This document shows positions 7,890 through 16,839 of a DNA stretch of 64,000 bases, one piece after another. Position 1 is the stretch's first letter. Every line of letters starts with the position of its first letter. The notes under the pieces were generated by a model. It was given only the letters and a program-made list of their open reading frames with translations. It ran no database searches and was not told the origin of the DNA. This DNA comes from Atlantibacter sp032062175 (GTDB lineage: Bacteria; Pseudomonadota; Gammaproteobacteria; Enterobacterales; Enterobacteriaceae), in the NCBI RefSeq assembly GCF_032062175.1, contig NZ_DAMBQK010000001.1, positions 310,001 through 374,000 of the forward strand. Direction: 5' to 3'. The position numbers were made by a program, and so were the translations under genes.

Positions 7890-9428
7890 ATGACACAACC
7901 TATCACCCGTAAGTTACTGGTCGCAGCCAGCATCAGCGCGGCGCTGTTCGCCGGCTGTGCCTTCGCCGCGAAGGATGTCACCGTGGCGGTGGCGTCTAAC
8001 TTCACGACGCTCGACCCGTATGACGCCAACGACACCCTGTCCCAGCAGGTCGCCAAATCGTTTTATCAGGGGCTGTTTGGCCTGGATAAAGAGATGAAAG
8101 TGAAAAACGTCCTGGCGGAAAGCTACACCGTTTCCGATGACGGGCTGGTATACACCGTCAAACTGCGCCAGGGCGTGAAATTCCAGGACGGCACTGACTT
8201 CAACGCCGACGCGGTAAAAGTGAATCTCGATCGCGCCAGCAACCCGGATAACAAACTCAAGCGCTACAACCTGTATAAAAACATCGCCAGCACCGAGGCG
8301 GTCGATCCTGCTACCGTGAAGATTACCCTGAAGCAGCCGTTCTCGGCGTTTATTAATATCCTCGCCCATCCGGCGACGGCGATGATTTCTCCGGCGGCGC
8401 TGGAGAAATACGGAAAAGAGATCGGCTTCCATCCGGTGGGCACCGGGCCGTATGCGCTGGACACCTGGAACCAAACCGATTTCGTCAAAGTGAAAAAGAA
8501 TGATGGCTACTGGGAACAGGGGCTGCCGAAGCTTGATACCCTCACCTGGCGTCCGGTGGTCGACAACAACACCCGCGCGGCGATGCTGCAAACCGGCGAA
8601 GCGCAGTTTGCTTTCCCGATCCCTTACGAGCAGGCCGCTGTGCTCCAGAAGAACGACAAACTGGATCTGGTGACCACGCCGTCAATCATGCAGCGCTACA
8701 TCAGCATGAACGTCACCCAGAAACCGTTCGACAACCCGAAAGTGCGTGAAGCCATTAACTACGCCATCAACCGCGATGCGCTGGTGAAAGTCGCCTTTGC
8801 CGGGTTTGCGACACCGGCAACTGGCGTGGTGCCGCCCGCTATCGCCTTCGCCGAACCGTTTAAAGCCTGGCCTTACGATCCGGCCAAAGCGCGCGCATTG
8901 CTGAAAGAGGCGGGGTATCCGAACGGTTTTGAAACCACTCTGTGGTCGTCCCATAATCACAGCACCGCGCAGAAAGTGTTGCAGTTTACCCAGCAGCAGT
9001 TGGCGCAGGTGGGCGTGAAGGTGAAACTCACCGCTATGGATGCCGGGCAGCGCGCAGCGGAAGTAGAAGGCAAAGGCCAGAAAGAGAGCGGCGTGAGAAT
9101 GTTCTACACCGGCTGGTCGGCGTCAACCGGTGAGGCCGACTGGGCGCTGTCGCCGCTGTTTGCTTCCCAGAACTGGCCGCCGACGCTGTTCAACACCGCG
9201 TTTTACAGCAATCCGCAGGTCGATAAAGACCTGACCGAGGCGCTGAAAACCACCGATAATGCCCAGAAAGCGAGCCTGTATCAAAACGCCCAGCAAATTA
9301 TCTGGAAAGAATCGCCGTGGGTGCCGCTGGTGGTGGAAAAACTGGTTTCCGCGCACAGCAAAACGCTCAGTGGTTTTTACATGATGCCGGACACCGGCTT
9401 TAGTTTCGAAGACGCGGATATTAAATAA
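7890..9428 (+). CDS. gsiB: Glutathione-binding periplasmic protein GsiB
   Basis: This is the solute receptor of the glutathione importer, 512 residues as in E. coli. The N-terminus has a signal peptide (TRKLLVAASISAALFAGCAF) with likely cleavage after AFA, near residue 26. The body is a family 5 (peptide/nickel type) binding protein: FTTLDPYDANDTLSQ, YTVKLRQGVKFQDGTDFNADA and HPATAMISPAA are conserved. It lies 38 bp after gsiA and is followed by a GC-rich hairpin before gsiC, which may stabilise the gsiB part of the message so that receptor is made in excess. Confidence 0.96.
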   Translation: MTQPITRKLLVAASISAALFAGCAFAAKDVTVAVASNFTTLDPYDANDTLSQQVAKSFYQGLFGLDKEMKVKNVLAESYTVSDDGLVYTVKLRQGVKFQDGTDFNADAVKVNLDRASNPDNKLKRYNLYKNIASTEAVDPATVKITLKQPFSAFINILAHPATAMISPAALEKYGKEIGFHPVGTGPYALDTWNQTDFVKVKKNDGYWEQGLPKLDTLTWRPVVDNNTRAAMLQTGEAQFAFPIPYEQAAVLQKNDKLDLVTTPSIMQRYISMNVTQKPFDNPKVREAINYAINRDALVKVAFAGFATPATGVVPPAIAFAEPFKAWPYDPAKARALLKEAGYPNGFETTLWSSHNHSTAQKVLQFTQQQLAQVGVKVKLTAMDAGQRAAEVEGKGQKESGVRMFYTGWSASTGEADWALSPLFASQNWPPTLFNTAFYSNPQVDKDLTEALKTTDNAQKASLYQNAQQIIWKESPWVPLVVEKLVSAHSKTLSGFYMMPDTGFSFEDADIK

Positions 9429-9436
9429 TGGCGCCC

Positions 9437-9451
9437 CCCCCGCAACGGGGG
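9437..9451 (+). other. Intercistronic GC hairpin between gsiB and gsiC
   Basis: CCCCC-GCAAC-GGGGG forms a five-pair stem within a run of eight C residues. There is no T-tract, so it is more likely a partial attenuator or 3'-end stabiliser for gsiB mRNA than a full terminator. Confidence 0.5.
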
Positions 9452-9473
9452 AGACGCACGCTAAAGGATCGCG

Positions 9474-10394
9474 ATGTTCAGTTATGTGGTGAAACGCCTG
9501 CTGGGATTAATCCCGACGCTGTTTATTGTGGCGGTGCTGGTGTTTTTATTTGTTCACCTGTTGCCCGGCGATCCGGCGCGGCTGATTGCCGGGCCGGAGG
9601 CCGACGCACAGGTCATTGATATGGTGCGCAGCCAGTTGGGTCTCGATAAGCCTCTCTGGTCGCAGTTTTTGAGCTATATGGGCAACGTGGTCCAGGGCGA
9701 TTTCGGCACCTCACTGGTGTCGCGCCGTCCGGTTTCTGAGGAGATCGCCAGCCGCTTTATGCCCACGCTGTGGCTAACGATCACCAGTATGGTCTGGGCG
9801 GTATTGTTTGGCCTGGCGGCGGGGGTGATTGCGGCGGTATGGCGCAACCGCTGGCCGGATCGCCTGAGTATGACCCTGGCGGTATCCGGCATCTCCTTCC
9901 CGGCGTTTGCCCTCGGGATGTTGCTGATGCAAGTGTTTTCCGTGGAGCTGGGCTGGCTGCCGACGGTGGGGGCCGATAGCTGGCAGCATTACATTCTGCC
10001 GTCCATCACCCTGGGCGCGGCGGTGTCGGCGGTAATGGCGCGCTTTACCCGCGCGTCGTTTGTCGATGTGCTGGGTGAAGACTACATCCGTACCGCGAGG
10101 GCCAAAGGCGTCAGCGAACGTTGGGTAGTAATGAAACATGCGCTACGCAACGCCATGATCCCGGTGGTCACCATGATGGGGCTTCAGTTTGGCTTCCTGC
10201 TTGGCGGCTCGATTGTGGTGGAGAAAGTGTTTAACTGGCCGGGGCTCGGGCGCTTGCTGGTCGATTCGGTGGAAATGCGTGACTACCCGGTGATTCAGGC
10301 GGAGGTGCTGCTGTTTTCTCTGGAGTTTATTCTTATCAACTTAGTGGTGGACGTGCTTTACGCCGCCATTAACCCGGCTATCAGGTACAAGTAA
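9474..10394 (+). CDS. gsiC: Glutathione ABC importer permease GsiC
   Basis: This inner-membrane permease has 306 residues, as in E. coli, and starts MFSYVVKRLLGLIPTLFIVA, the typical first transmembrane helix of DppB-type permeases. About six membrane segments are present. The cytoplasmic EAA loop reads EDYIRTARAKGVSERWVVMKH and contacts GsiA. AAGGA lies seven bases upstream of the ATG. It forms the pore with GsiD. Confidence 0.96.
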   Translation: MFSYVVKRLLGLIPTLFIVAVLVFLFVHLLPGDPARLIAGPEADAQVIDMVRSQLGLDKPLWSQFLSYMGNVVQGDFGTSLVSRRPVSEEIASRFMPTLWLTITSMVWAVLFGLAAGVIAAVWRNRWPDRLSMTLAVSGISFPAFALGMLLMQVFSVELGWLPTVGADSWQHYILPSITLGAAVSAVMARFTRASFVDVLGEDYIRTARAKGVSERWVVMKHALRNAMIPVVTMMGLQFGFLLGGSIVVEKVFNWPGLGRLLVDSVEMRDYPVIQAEVLLFSLEFILINLVVDVLYAAINPAIRYK

Positions 10395-10396
10395 GG

Positions 10397-11308
10397 ATGC
10401 GACTTTTTAACTGGCGCCGACAGGCGGTACTCAACGCGATGCCAACCCTGCATCCTCATCAGGTGCGAACCCCGTGGTCGGAATTCTGGCGGCGGCTCAA
10501 GCGCCAGCCGGTGGCGATGATCGCTGGCGGTTTTGTGCTGTTGCTGATTGTGCTGGCAGTAGCGGCCCCGTGGCTGGCACCGTTTGATGCAGAAAACTAC
10601 TTCGACTATGACCGGCTCAACGACGGCCCGTCGTTAATGCACTGGTTCGGCGTCGATTCCCTGGGGCGCGATATTTTCAGCCGGGTGCTGGTCGGTTCGC
10701 GCATTTCACTGGCCGCCGGGGTGCTGGCGGTGCTGGTAGGCGCGGCGATTGGCACGGTATTTGGCCTGCTGGCGGGGTATTACGAAGGCTGGTGGGATCG
10801 CATCATCATGCGCATCTGCGATGTGCTGTTCGCTTTTCCGGGGATTTTACTGGCCATTGCCGTGGTGGCGGTGATGGGTAGCGGGATGACCAACGTGATC
10901 ATCGCGGTGGCGATCTTCAGCATTCCGGCCTTTGCCCGCCTGGTGCGCGGTAATACCCTGGTTCTCAAACACCAGACTTTTATCGAATCGGCACGCAGCA
11001 TTGGTGCATCGGATTTTACCCTCCTGTTCCGCCATATTTTGCCGGGCACGGTATCGTCGATTGTGGTCTATTTCACCATGCGTATCGGCACCTCAATTAT
11101 CTCCGCTGCCAGCCTGTCGTTCCTCGGTTTAGGCGCGCAGCCGCCCACGCCGGAATGGGGCGCGATGCTCAATGAGGCCCGCGCCGACATGGTGATTGCA
11201 CCGCACGTGGCGCTATTCCCAAGCCTGGCGATATTCCTGACGGTGCTGGCGTTTAATTTATTAGGCGACGGACTGCGGGATGCGCTGGACCCGAAAATAA
11301 AAGGATAA
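10397..11308 (+). CDS. gsiD: Glutathione ABC importer permease GsiD
   Basis: This second permease subunit has 303 residues and is of the DppC type: a soluble N-terminus, one helix, then a periplasmic loop with the YDRLNDGPSLMHWFGVDSLG family signature, then five more helices. The EAA loop is FIESARSIGASDFTLLFRH. It begins two bases after the gsiC stop, so translation is coupled. A strong bidirectional hairpin terminator follows. In K-12, yliE and yliF come next; here rimO follows directly. Confidence 0.96.
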   Translation: MRLFNWRRQAVLNAMPTLHPHQVRTPWSEFWRRLKRQPVAMIAGGFVLLLIVLAVAAPWLAPFDAENYFDYDRLNDGPSLMHWFGVDSLGRDIFSRVLVGSRISLAAGVLAVLVGAAIGTVFGLLAGYYEGWWDRIIMRICDVLFAFPGILLAIAVVAVMGSGMTNVIIAVAIFSIPAFARLVRGNTLVLKHQTFIESARSIGASDFTLLFRHILPGTVSSIVVYFTMRIGTSIISAASLSFLGLGAQPPTPEWGAMLNEARADMVIAPHVALFPSLAIFLTVLAFNLLGDGLRDALDPKIKG

Positions 11309-11335
11309 AAAAAGGCTGCCCCGGCAGCCTTTTTT
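11308..11335. terminator. Bidirectional Rho-independent terminator, gsiD / rimO
   Basis: The stem GGCTGCC (11314-11320)/GGCAGCC (11323-11329) has a two-base loop. It is flanked by seven A on the left and six T on the right, so it can end transcription from both convergent genes. Confidence 0.9.
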
Positions 11336-11348
11336 GAGGGTAGCGCGC

Positions 11349-12674
11349 TTAAACGCGACTGCCCCACAGATCGTATTCGTCAGCGTTTTCCACTTTCACG
11401 CGGATAATATCGCCCGGCTTGACGCCAGTTTCGCCGTTCAGGTAGACCGCACCGTCGATTTCCGGGGCGTCCGCCATGCTGCGGCCAATCGCGCCTTCTT
11501 CGTCCACTTCATCAATAATAACCATGATTTCGCGGCCCACTTTTTCCTGTAGACGCTCGGCAGAAATCTGCTGCTGCAACTGCATAAAGCGGTTCCAGCG
11601 CGCTTCTTTCACCTCTTCCGGGATTTGGTCCGGCAGTTCATTAGCGCCAGCGCCTTCAACCGGGCTGTACTTGAAGCAGCCAACGCGGTCCAGACGGGCT
11701 TCTTTCAGGAAATCGAGCAGCATCTGGAAATCTTCTTCGGTTTCGCCAGGGAAGCCGACGATAAAGGTCGAGCGCAGGGTTAGTTCCGGGCAAATCTCAC
11801 GCCACTGTTTAATGCGCTGTAGCTGGCGATCCACCGAACCTGGGCGCTTCATCAGTTTTAAAATACGCGGGCTGGCGTGCTGTAACGGGATATCCAGGTA
11901 AGGCAGCACTTTGCCTTCGGCCATCAGCGGGATCACATCGTCGACGTGCGGATACGGGTAAACGTAATGCAGGCGCGTCCAGATACCCAGTTTCGCCAGC
12001 TGTTCACACAGGCCGACCATACTGGTTTTCACCGGCTCGCCGTTGTGGAAGCCCATACGGTGTTTCACGTCGACGCCGTAAGCGGAGGTATCCTGGGAGA
12101 TCACCAGAATCTCTTTCACGCCCGCGTCCGCCAGACGTTTGGCTTCCGACAGCACCTCGCCAATCGGGCGGCTAACCAGATCGCCGCGCATCGACGGGAT
12201 AATGCAGAAGGTGCAGCGATGGTTACAGCCTTCAGAAATTTTCAGATACGCATAGTGGCGCGGGGTCAGCTTGACGCCCTGTTCAGGCACCAGGCTTAAA
12301 AATGGGTTGTGCTTCGGTTTCGGCACATAGTGATGCACATGTTCCAGCACCTGCTCGTAGCTGTGCGGCCCGGTGATTTCCAGCACCTTCGGGTGCACTT
12401 CGCGGATCTGGTCTTCTTTCGCGCCAAGGCAGCCGGTCACAATAACTTTGCCGTTCTCGTTTAACGCTTCGCCAATGGCTTCCAGCGACTCCTGCACCGC
12501 GCTGTCGATAAAGCCGCAGGTATTGACGATCACCATATCGGCGTTGTCATAGCTCGGCACCACGTCATACCCTTCGGTACGCAGTTCAGTCAGGATACGT
12601 TCAGAGTCCACCAGATTTTTCGGGCAGCCCAGGGAGACGAAGCCGATTTTCGGCTGGTGTGATACATTGCTCAT
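11349..12674 (-). CDS. rimO: Ribosomal protein S12 methylthiotransferase RimO
   Basis: RimO adds a methylthio group to Asp89 of ribosomal protein S12. The product is 441 residues, as in E. coli. The N-terminal UPF0004 domain carries Cys17, Cys53 and Cys82 for the auxiliary 4Fe-4S cluster. The radical-SAM CxxxCxxC motif is CNHRCTFC (150-157). The C-terminal TRAM domain ends VKVENADEYDLWGSRV. It is monocistronic by its surroundings and convergent with gsiD. E. coli yliE/yliF (pdeI/dgcI) are missing on its downstream side. Confidence 0.97.
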   Translation of the reverse strand: MSNVSHQPKIGFVSLGCPKNLVDSERILTELRTEGYDVVPSYDNADMVIVNTCGFIDSAVQESLEAIGEALNENGKVIVTGCLGAKEDQIREVHPKVLEITGPHSYEQVLEHVHHYVPKPKHNPFLSLVPEQGVKLTPRHYAYLKISEGCNHRCTFCIIPSMRGDLVSRPIGEVLSEAKRLADAGVKEILVISQDTSAYGVDVKHRMGFHNGEPVKTSMVGLCEQLAKLGIWTRLHYVYPYPHVDDVIPLMAEGKVLPYLDIPLQHASPRILKLMKRPGSVDRQLQRIKQWREICPELTLRSTFIVGFPGETEEDFQMLLDFLKEARLDRVGCFKYSPVEGAGANELPDQIPEEVKEARWNRFMQLQQQISAERLQEKVGREIMVIIDEVDEEGAIGRSMADAPEIDGAVYLNGETGVKPGDIIRVKVENADEYDLWGSRV

Positions 12675-12957
12675 AAGGTCAAAAAATAGTCAGTTATCGA
12701 ATAGTCAGGGCAAGGATTGTACGGATTTCCTTGATGAATTTATACAGATCTGTGCGTTAAAGCGGTGAAAGCCGTTGAGCGCCGCTGTGCTTTCAAATGA
12801 AGCGCGATATCAAAGCGTTAACCGGGCAGTAAAACGCGTATTTGTTCAAAGAGTTAGCCATTAAGTAATACTTATTTCGCCTTTGCGTTTCACTAATGGG
12901 TTTATGAGCGTAAGCAGGTTACTTTGTATTCAGTCACCCACGCTTACGAGGTACTTA
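12675..12957. promoter_or_regulatory. rimO / small-protein intergenic region with a hairpin leader
   Basis: The right end folds into a stem: GTAAGC (12910-12915)/GCTTAC (12942-12947) plus GGTTACT (12917-12923)/AGTCACC (12932-12938) with one mismatch. The stem lies directly before GAGG and the ATG at 12958, so it could influence translation of the small protein. Nothing else is recognisable. Confidence 0.5.
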
Positions 12958-13158
12958 ATGAAAAGTTTAGATTTACTGGCGAAATTAGAAATGGCAAAAA
13001 CGCTTCATAACCACGGGGTTGATTTAATTCAAATCGCAACCGCGACGGGGCTAACGCGACCTGAATTAATCGCTGCGCTTAAAATTATTTTCAGGGATGA
13101 AATAGACAGCCATCGGAAACAGGCTACCCATGCCGCTTCTGCTGTAGCGCAGGCTTAA
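12958..13158 (+). CDS. Small helix-turn-helix-like protein of unknown function
   Basis: I do not recognise this gene. ATG 12958 is preceded by GAGG at a good distance and gives 66 residues; the frame also stays open back to 12883. The sequence MKSLDLLAKLEMAKTLHNHG followed by VDLIQIATATGLTRPELIAAL is predicted to be almost all helical. The 'G-hydrophobic-IA-TGL-PEL' pattern resembles the short helical-pair region at the C-terminus of PD-(D/E)XK transposase-like proteins and some HTH proteins. It is six bases from, and convergent with, a LysR-type regulator, and the pair replaces plain intergenic DNA between rimO and bssR in K-12. Confidence 0.6.
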   Translation: MKSLDLLAKLEMAKTLHNHGVDLIQIATATGLTRPELIAALKIIFRDEIDSHRKQATHAASAVAQA

Positions 13159-13164
13159 TTAACC

Positions 13165-14067
13165 TTACAGGCTGGTTAGTAACCACTGCACCATTTTATT
13201 GGTTTCTTTACGGGAGGAACAAAAAAGACTGAATTGCGGTAAAGGGAAGGGCGTTTCCAGTTTTCTTAATTGATACATTTCGGCATAGGTGGCGAATACC
13301 TTTTCCGGGATAATCCCCAAACAATTGGTTTTAGAAACGATCAATAGCAGAGAGGAAAATGATGTCGTCAACAGGCATCGTTCACTCGATCTAAATTTTT
13401 TATCAACGATGCTACGGTGGTAAATGATTTTTTCGTTTTTAGTATTATAACCAATCAGATTGGCATCTTTAAACAACGCCTCAGTAACCGTATCACCATA
13501 GTGTTGATTCTGTTGTGAGACAATCACTACCAGTTTCATATCAGCCAGCTTCTGGCAGGTGATATGACTGTTCTCTACCGCAAACGTGGAAAAAACGACG
13601 TCAGCCTGGCGCATATTTAACAGCTCTGTGATCTTATGTTCATTGAGATCGGCAGTGCGGTGCAACAGGCTGATGTCGGAATGCGTCGTGATGATTTTCT
13701 GCGTTAATTCAGGAATGACCAGCGGTGAAATAAATGATTCGGTATACAGCGTTAATCTTTTCTTTTTAACGAATGTCGATAGCGGAAGTAAATTCGACAG
13801 GTTATCCAAAACAGGCAAGATATTATCGTAGAGCTCATCGGCATAGACGGTGGGCAGCAGCATATTCCCGCTACGAACAAATAAATTGTCGCCCATTAAC
13901 TCTCGCAATTTTTTCAGCGACTGGCTGACGGCCGAGGCGGAAATGTCCAGCATATCTGCAACCTTGCTAATACTCCCCATGCTGTAAATCAAACAGAAAA
14001 TCGCCAGTAGGTTGAGGTCAATTTTCGTTAATGCGCAGGTTTGTTCTGAAACTGAATTAATGGACAT
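13165..14067 (-). CDS. LysR-family transcriptional regulator (accessory)
   Basis: This protein has 300 residues. The N-terminal winged HTH is clear (DLNLLAIFCLIYSMGSISKVADMLDISASAVSQSLKKLRELMGDNLFVR, written here only as family evidence in parts: residues about 17-65). The rest is a periplasmic-binding-like effector domain with weak conservation. The HTH has the LeuO/NodD-like form in which the fold starts after a 15-residue tail. Base composition is clearly more AT-rich than the flanking rimO and bssR, suggesting transfer. There is no obvious target operon; the only close partner is the convergent 66-residue protein. K-12 has no gene here. Confidence 0.8.
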   Translation of the reverse strand: MSINSVSEQTCALTKIDLNLLAIFCLIYSMGSISKVADMLDISASAVSQSLKKLRELMGDNLFVRSGNMLLPTVYADELYDNILPVLDNLSNLLPLSTFVKKKRLTLYTESFISPLVIPELTQKIITTHSDISLLHRTADLNEHKITELLNMRQADVVFSTFAVENSHITCQKLADMKLVVIVSQQNQHYGDTVTEALFKDANLIGYNTKNEKIIYHRSIVDKKFRSSERCLLTTSFSSLLLIVSKTNCLGIIPEKVFATYAEMYQLRKLETPFPLPQFSLFCSSRKETNKMVQWLLTSL

Positions 14068-14367
14068 AGATCCCTCAGCATCGACATGGGTGGACTGCCG
14101 GGCATGTTTTTTAACATAGCAGAGAATAACACCGCCGATGGGGTCAGCGGTCGAAAGAGTTACGTCGGTTAGAGAACGCTACAATTCATTCATTCCTGGT
14201 ATTGACCCCAAACGGTGAGTGGCTTCGCTTCCTGCCGCTTCGCTAAGGTTGTGTCAATGTAAATAATGTTAATGTGTGATAGAAACTTGATTTAAAACAT
14301 GTGAACGGTCAAAAATTAGCCATACTCTGTCTGTGCATGATAGATGTCGCACAGGGAGGATACCGTT
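14068..14367. promoter_or_regulatory. LysR-regulator / bssR divergent intergenic region
   Basis: This 300-bp gap should contain promoters for both divergent genes. The stretch near 14265-14340 is AT-rich, and GGAGG at about 14356 is the bssR ribosome-binding site. No operator could be assigned. Confidence 0.4.
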
Positions 14368-14751
14368 ATGTCCGTTGCCAGACTCAAACACGATCTTTAC
14401 CAGAAGTTGATCGTGGCCAGAAATGCACTTTCTGCGTACCTGAAGTTGAGAAAAGCGAAGGGATATATGTCGGTGGCTGAGAGCAATCATCTGCGCGATA
14501 GTTTGTTCGATTTATGCGCTATCTGGCGGGAAAAATACCCGCGTTTGAAACTGGCGCTTCGCGAAGATGAACTGGCGGCATTACACCGCGGGCTGGATGC
14601 CATATCCAGCGCGGCGGTGTGTTTAATGACCGGCAGCCACGATTGCCCGCTCTATATTACGGTAGATGCCGATAAGCTGGAGCGCACCATCGACACATTG
14701 AACCTGAGCATTCATCAACTCACCCACCATCAGGCTCCCGCAGAGGCCTGA
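14368..14751 (+). CDS. bssR: Biofilm regulator BssR
   Basis: BssR (YliH) influences biofilm formation and indole/AI-2 signalling in E. coli by an unclear mechanism. GGAGG ahead of ATG 14368 fixes the start and gives 127 residues, the E. coli length. The signature LRKAKGYMSV-ESNHLRD is conserved, as are SAAVCLMTGSHDCP and DADKLE. N- and C-terminal parts diverge more. It precedes yliI with a strong hairpin between. Unlike in K-12, no diguanylate cyclase or phosphodiesterase gene lies nearby. Confidence 0.9.
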   Translation: MSVARLKHDLYQKLIVARNALSAYLKLRKAKGYMSVAESNHLRDSLFDLCAIWREKYPRLKLALREDELAALHRGLDAISSAAVCLMTGSHDCPLYITVDADKLERTIDTLNLSIHQLTHHQAPAEA

Positions 14752-14755
14752 CCCC

Positions 14756-14774
14756 GGGGGAGCGTAGCTCCCCC
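14756..14774 (+). terminator. Hairpin terminator after bssR
   Basis: The eight-pair stem GGGGGAGC/GCTCCCCC has a GTA loop. It is followed by GATTTGTT, a weak T-tract, so termination may be partial. Confidence 0.6.
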
Positions 14775-14852
14775 GATTTGTTAAAGGTTTTGTAAAAATC
14801 CCGCCCTCCGCCGGCACGCTGGCTAACCTTATCGAAAACTGAGGAGAGAGCC

Positions 14853-15962
14853 ATGAAAGCGCGCGTGTCCATTCTTGCCGCCCTGTTATTCGTCAGTGTT
14901 TCCACCCAGGCGCAGGACGTAAATGTTGAGGTCCTGCAAAGTAAGCTCGATCATCCGTGGTCGCTGGCGTTTTTACCGGATAATCAGGGCATGCTGATCA
15001 CGCTGCGCGACGGTCAGCTTAAGCGCTGGCAGCCAGGGGAAGGGCTCTCCGATCCCATCGTCGGCGTGCCCGATGTCTGGGCCGAAGGGCAGGGTGGGCT
15101 GCTTGATGTGGTACTGGCACCCGATTTCACCCAAAGCCGCCGGGTCTGGCTGAGCTATTCGGAAGCGGGCAGCGACGGCAAAGCGGGCACCGCCGTGGGC
15201 TATGGCCGCCTGAGCGATGACGTTAAACGGCTGGAAAATTTCACCGTGGTATTCCGCCAGAATCCAAAGCTCTCGACCGGCAATCACTTCGGCGGGCGAA
15301 TGGTGTTTGACGGCAAAGGCTATTTGTATATTGCCTTAGGTGAAAATAACCAGCGCCCAACCGCCCAGGAGTTAGATAAACATCAGGGCAAGCTGATCCG
15401 CCTGACCGATCAGGGCAAAGTGCCGGACGATAATCCGTTCGTCAATCAACCGGGCGCGAAACCGGAAATCTGGGCGTACGGCATCCGCAACCCGCAGGGG
15501 CTGGCGATGAACCCGTGGAGCAACGCCCTGTGGCTTAACGAACATGGCCCGCGCGGCGGGGATGAGATCAATATTCCTGAACGCGGCAAAAACTACGGCT
15601 GGCCCATTGCTACCTGGGGCATCAACTACAGCGGGTTAAAGATCCCGGAAGCCAAAGGTGGGAAAGTGGCGGGCACCGAGCAGCCAATTTTCTGGTGGGA
15701 GCACTCCCCGGCGCTCAGCGGTATGGCGTTTTATAACGTCGATAAATTCCCGCAGTGGAAAAACAAATTGTTTATCGGCGCGCTGAAAGACAAGAATCTG
15801 ATTGAAATGACGGTTAACGGCAACAGCGTTAAAGAGGACGGGCGCTTGTTGGATACGCGCAAACAGCGTATCCGCGATGTGCGCGTCGGGCCGGATGGTT
15901 ATTTGTATGTGCTGACCGACGAATCCGACGGTCAGCTTTTGAAGCTATCGCCGAAAAGCTAA
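14853..15962 (+). CDS. yliI: PQQ-dependent aldose sugar dehydrogenase YliI (Asd)
   Basis: YliI is a periplasmic soluble quinoprotein that oxidises aldoses using PQQ and calcium; the host must obtain PQQ if it cannot make it. The 369-residue product has a signal peptide (VSILAALLFVSVSTQAQ, cleaved near residue 20). Six-bladed beta-propeller motifs follow: GLLDVVLAPDF, TGNHFGGRMVFDGKGYLY, WAYGIRNPQGLA and NEHGPRGGDEIN. GAGGAG precedes the ATG. It ends immediately beside the stop of the convergent gstB. Length and sequence agree with E. coli YliI (371). Confidence 0.94.
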   Translation: MKARVSILAALLFVSVSTQAQDVNVEVLQSKLDHPWSLAFLPDNQGMLITLRDGQLKRWQPGEGLSDPIVGVPDVWAEGQGGLLDVVLAPDFTQSRRVWLSYSEAGSDGKAGTAVGYGRLSDDVKRLENFTVVFRQNPKLSTGNHFGGRMVFDGKGYLYIALGENNQRPTAQELDKHQGKLIRLTDQGKVPDDNPFVNQPGAKPEIWAYGIRNPQGLAMNPWSNALWLNEHGPRGGDEINIPERGKNYGWPIATWGINYSGLKIPEAKGGKVAGTEQPIFWWEHSPALSGMAFYNVDKFPQWKNKLFIGALKDKNLIEMTVNGNSVKEDGRLLDTRKQRIRDVRVGPDGYLYVLTDESDGQLLKLSPKS

Positions 15963-16589
15963 TCAGCTTACCGGGATCATCACGGTATGACGGAACGCCG
16001 CGCGCTCGCTAAGCTGCTGATACCAGCGCTGCAGATTAAGACGCGGCGTAAGCTCGATATCGATATTCCACAGATTGTAAACATAGGGCGCAACAGCGAT
16101 GTCGCCCGGTCCGAACTGATCGCCGGACAACCACGGCAGATGGGCCAGTTCGGCGTCCAGCATCCCCAGCAGTTTATCGCATTGGGCAATGCCCTCTTCG
16201 ATTTGCGCCATATTGCGCTGCTCCGGCGGGGTTCTCACCAGGCCAAACAGCACAATACGGTGGGCGGGCGGCAAGGTCGACGCCGCCCAGTCCATCCATT
16301 TTTCGCCCTGGGCGCGGACGGCGGGCGAATCAAACCAGATACGGTTTTGCCCATATTGCGCGGCTAAGTAACGCACAATGGTATTCGATTCCCACAGCGT
16401 AATGCCGGTTTCGTCATCACGCAGGCAGGGAATCAGCCCGTTGGGGTTCATCGCCAGATACGCCGGCTCGTTATTGAGGCCAAACTTTCCGCCTGCGGGG
16501 ATGGCGTGATAAGGGAGTTCCAGCTCTTCCAGACACCACAGTACCTTTTTCACATTGGTGGAATTCTCTCTGCCCCAAACGGTAATCAT
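15963..16589 (-). CDS. gstB: Glutathione S-transferase GstB
   Basis: GstB conjugates glutathione and detoxifies bromoacetate and related compounds in E. coli. Start MITVWGRENSTNVKKV at 16589, with AGGAG upstream, gives the family length of 208 residues. The thioredoxin-like N-domain carries the SxNVKK active-site region and the ESNTIVRYLA helix that binds the glutathione gamma-glutamyl group. The all-helical C-domain ends RHTVMIPVS. The stop is adjacent to that of yliI on the other strand with no gap. Confidence 0.93.
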   Translation of the reverse strand: MITVWGRENSTNVKKVLWCLEELELPYHAIPAGGKFGLNNEPAYLAMNPNGLIPCLRDDETGITLWESNTIVRYLAAQYGQNRIWFDSPAVRAQGEKWMDWAASTLPPAHRIVLFGLVRTPPEQRNMAQIEEGIAQCDKLLGMLDAELAHLPWLSGDQFGPGDIAVAPYVYNLWNIDIELTPRLNLQRWYQQLSERAAFRHTVMIPVS

Positions 16590-16839
16590 GGTTCGCTCCT
16601 TAGATGCGCAATAAAGTGTCAACATCATACTCTGCCATGTTCGCCTCTGGCGTGAAAGAACGCGAACAATTCATCAACACACGCTAAAAAAATGACCCGC
16701 GCGGCGGCATCGTCGCGTTAATTCGCATAAACTTTAAAAACTTTACCAACACAGTGTTTCTTTACGAGGATGAGTGGGTGACACTCACCGCTCATTGCGA
16801 TGCATTTGATTTAATTTGTTTTGTTGAAAGGATACTCGG
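16590..16839. promoter_or_regulatory. gstB / dacC divergent promoter region
   Basis: This 250-bp gap holds both promoters. The AAAGGA at about 16827-16832 supports GTG 16840 as dacC start. In E. coli dacC is under BolA control; no site can be pinned down here. Confidence 0.4.
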
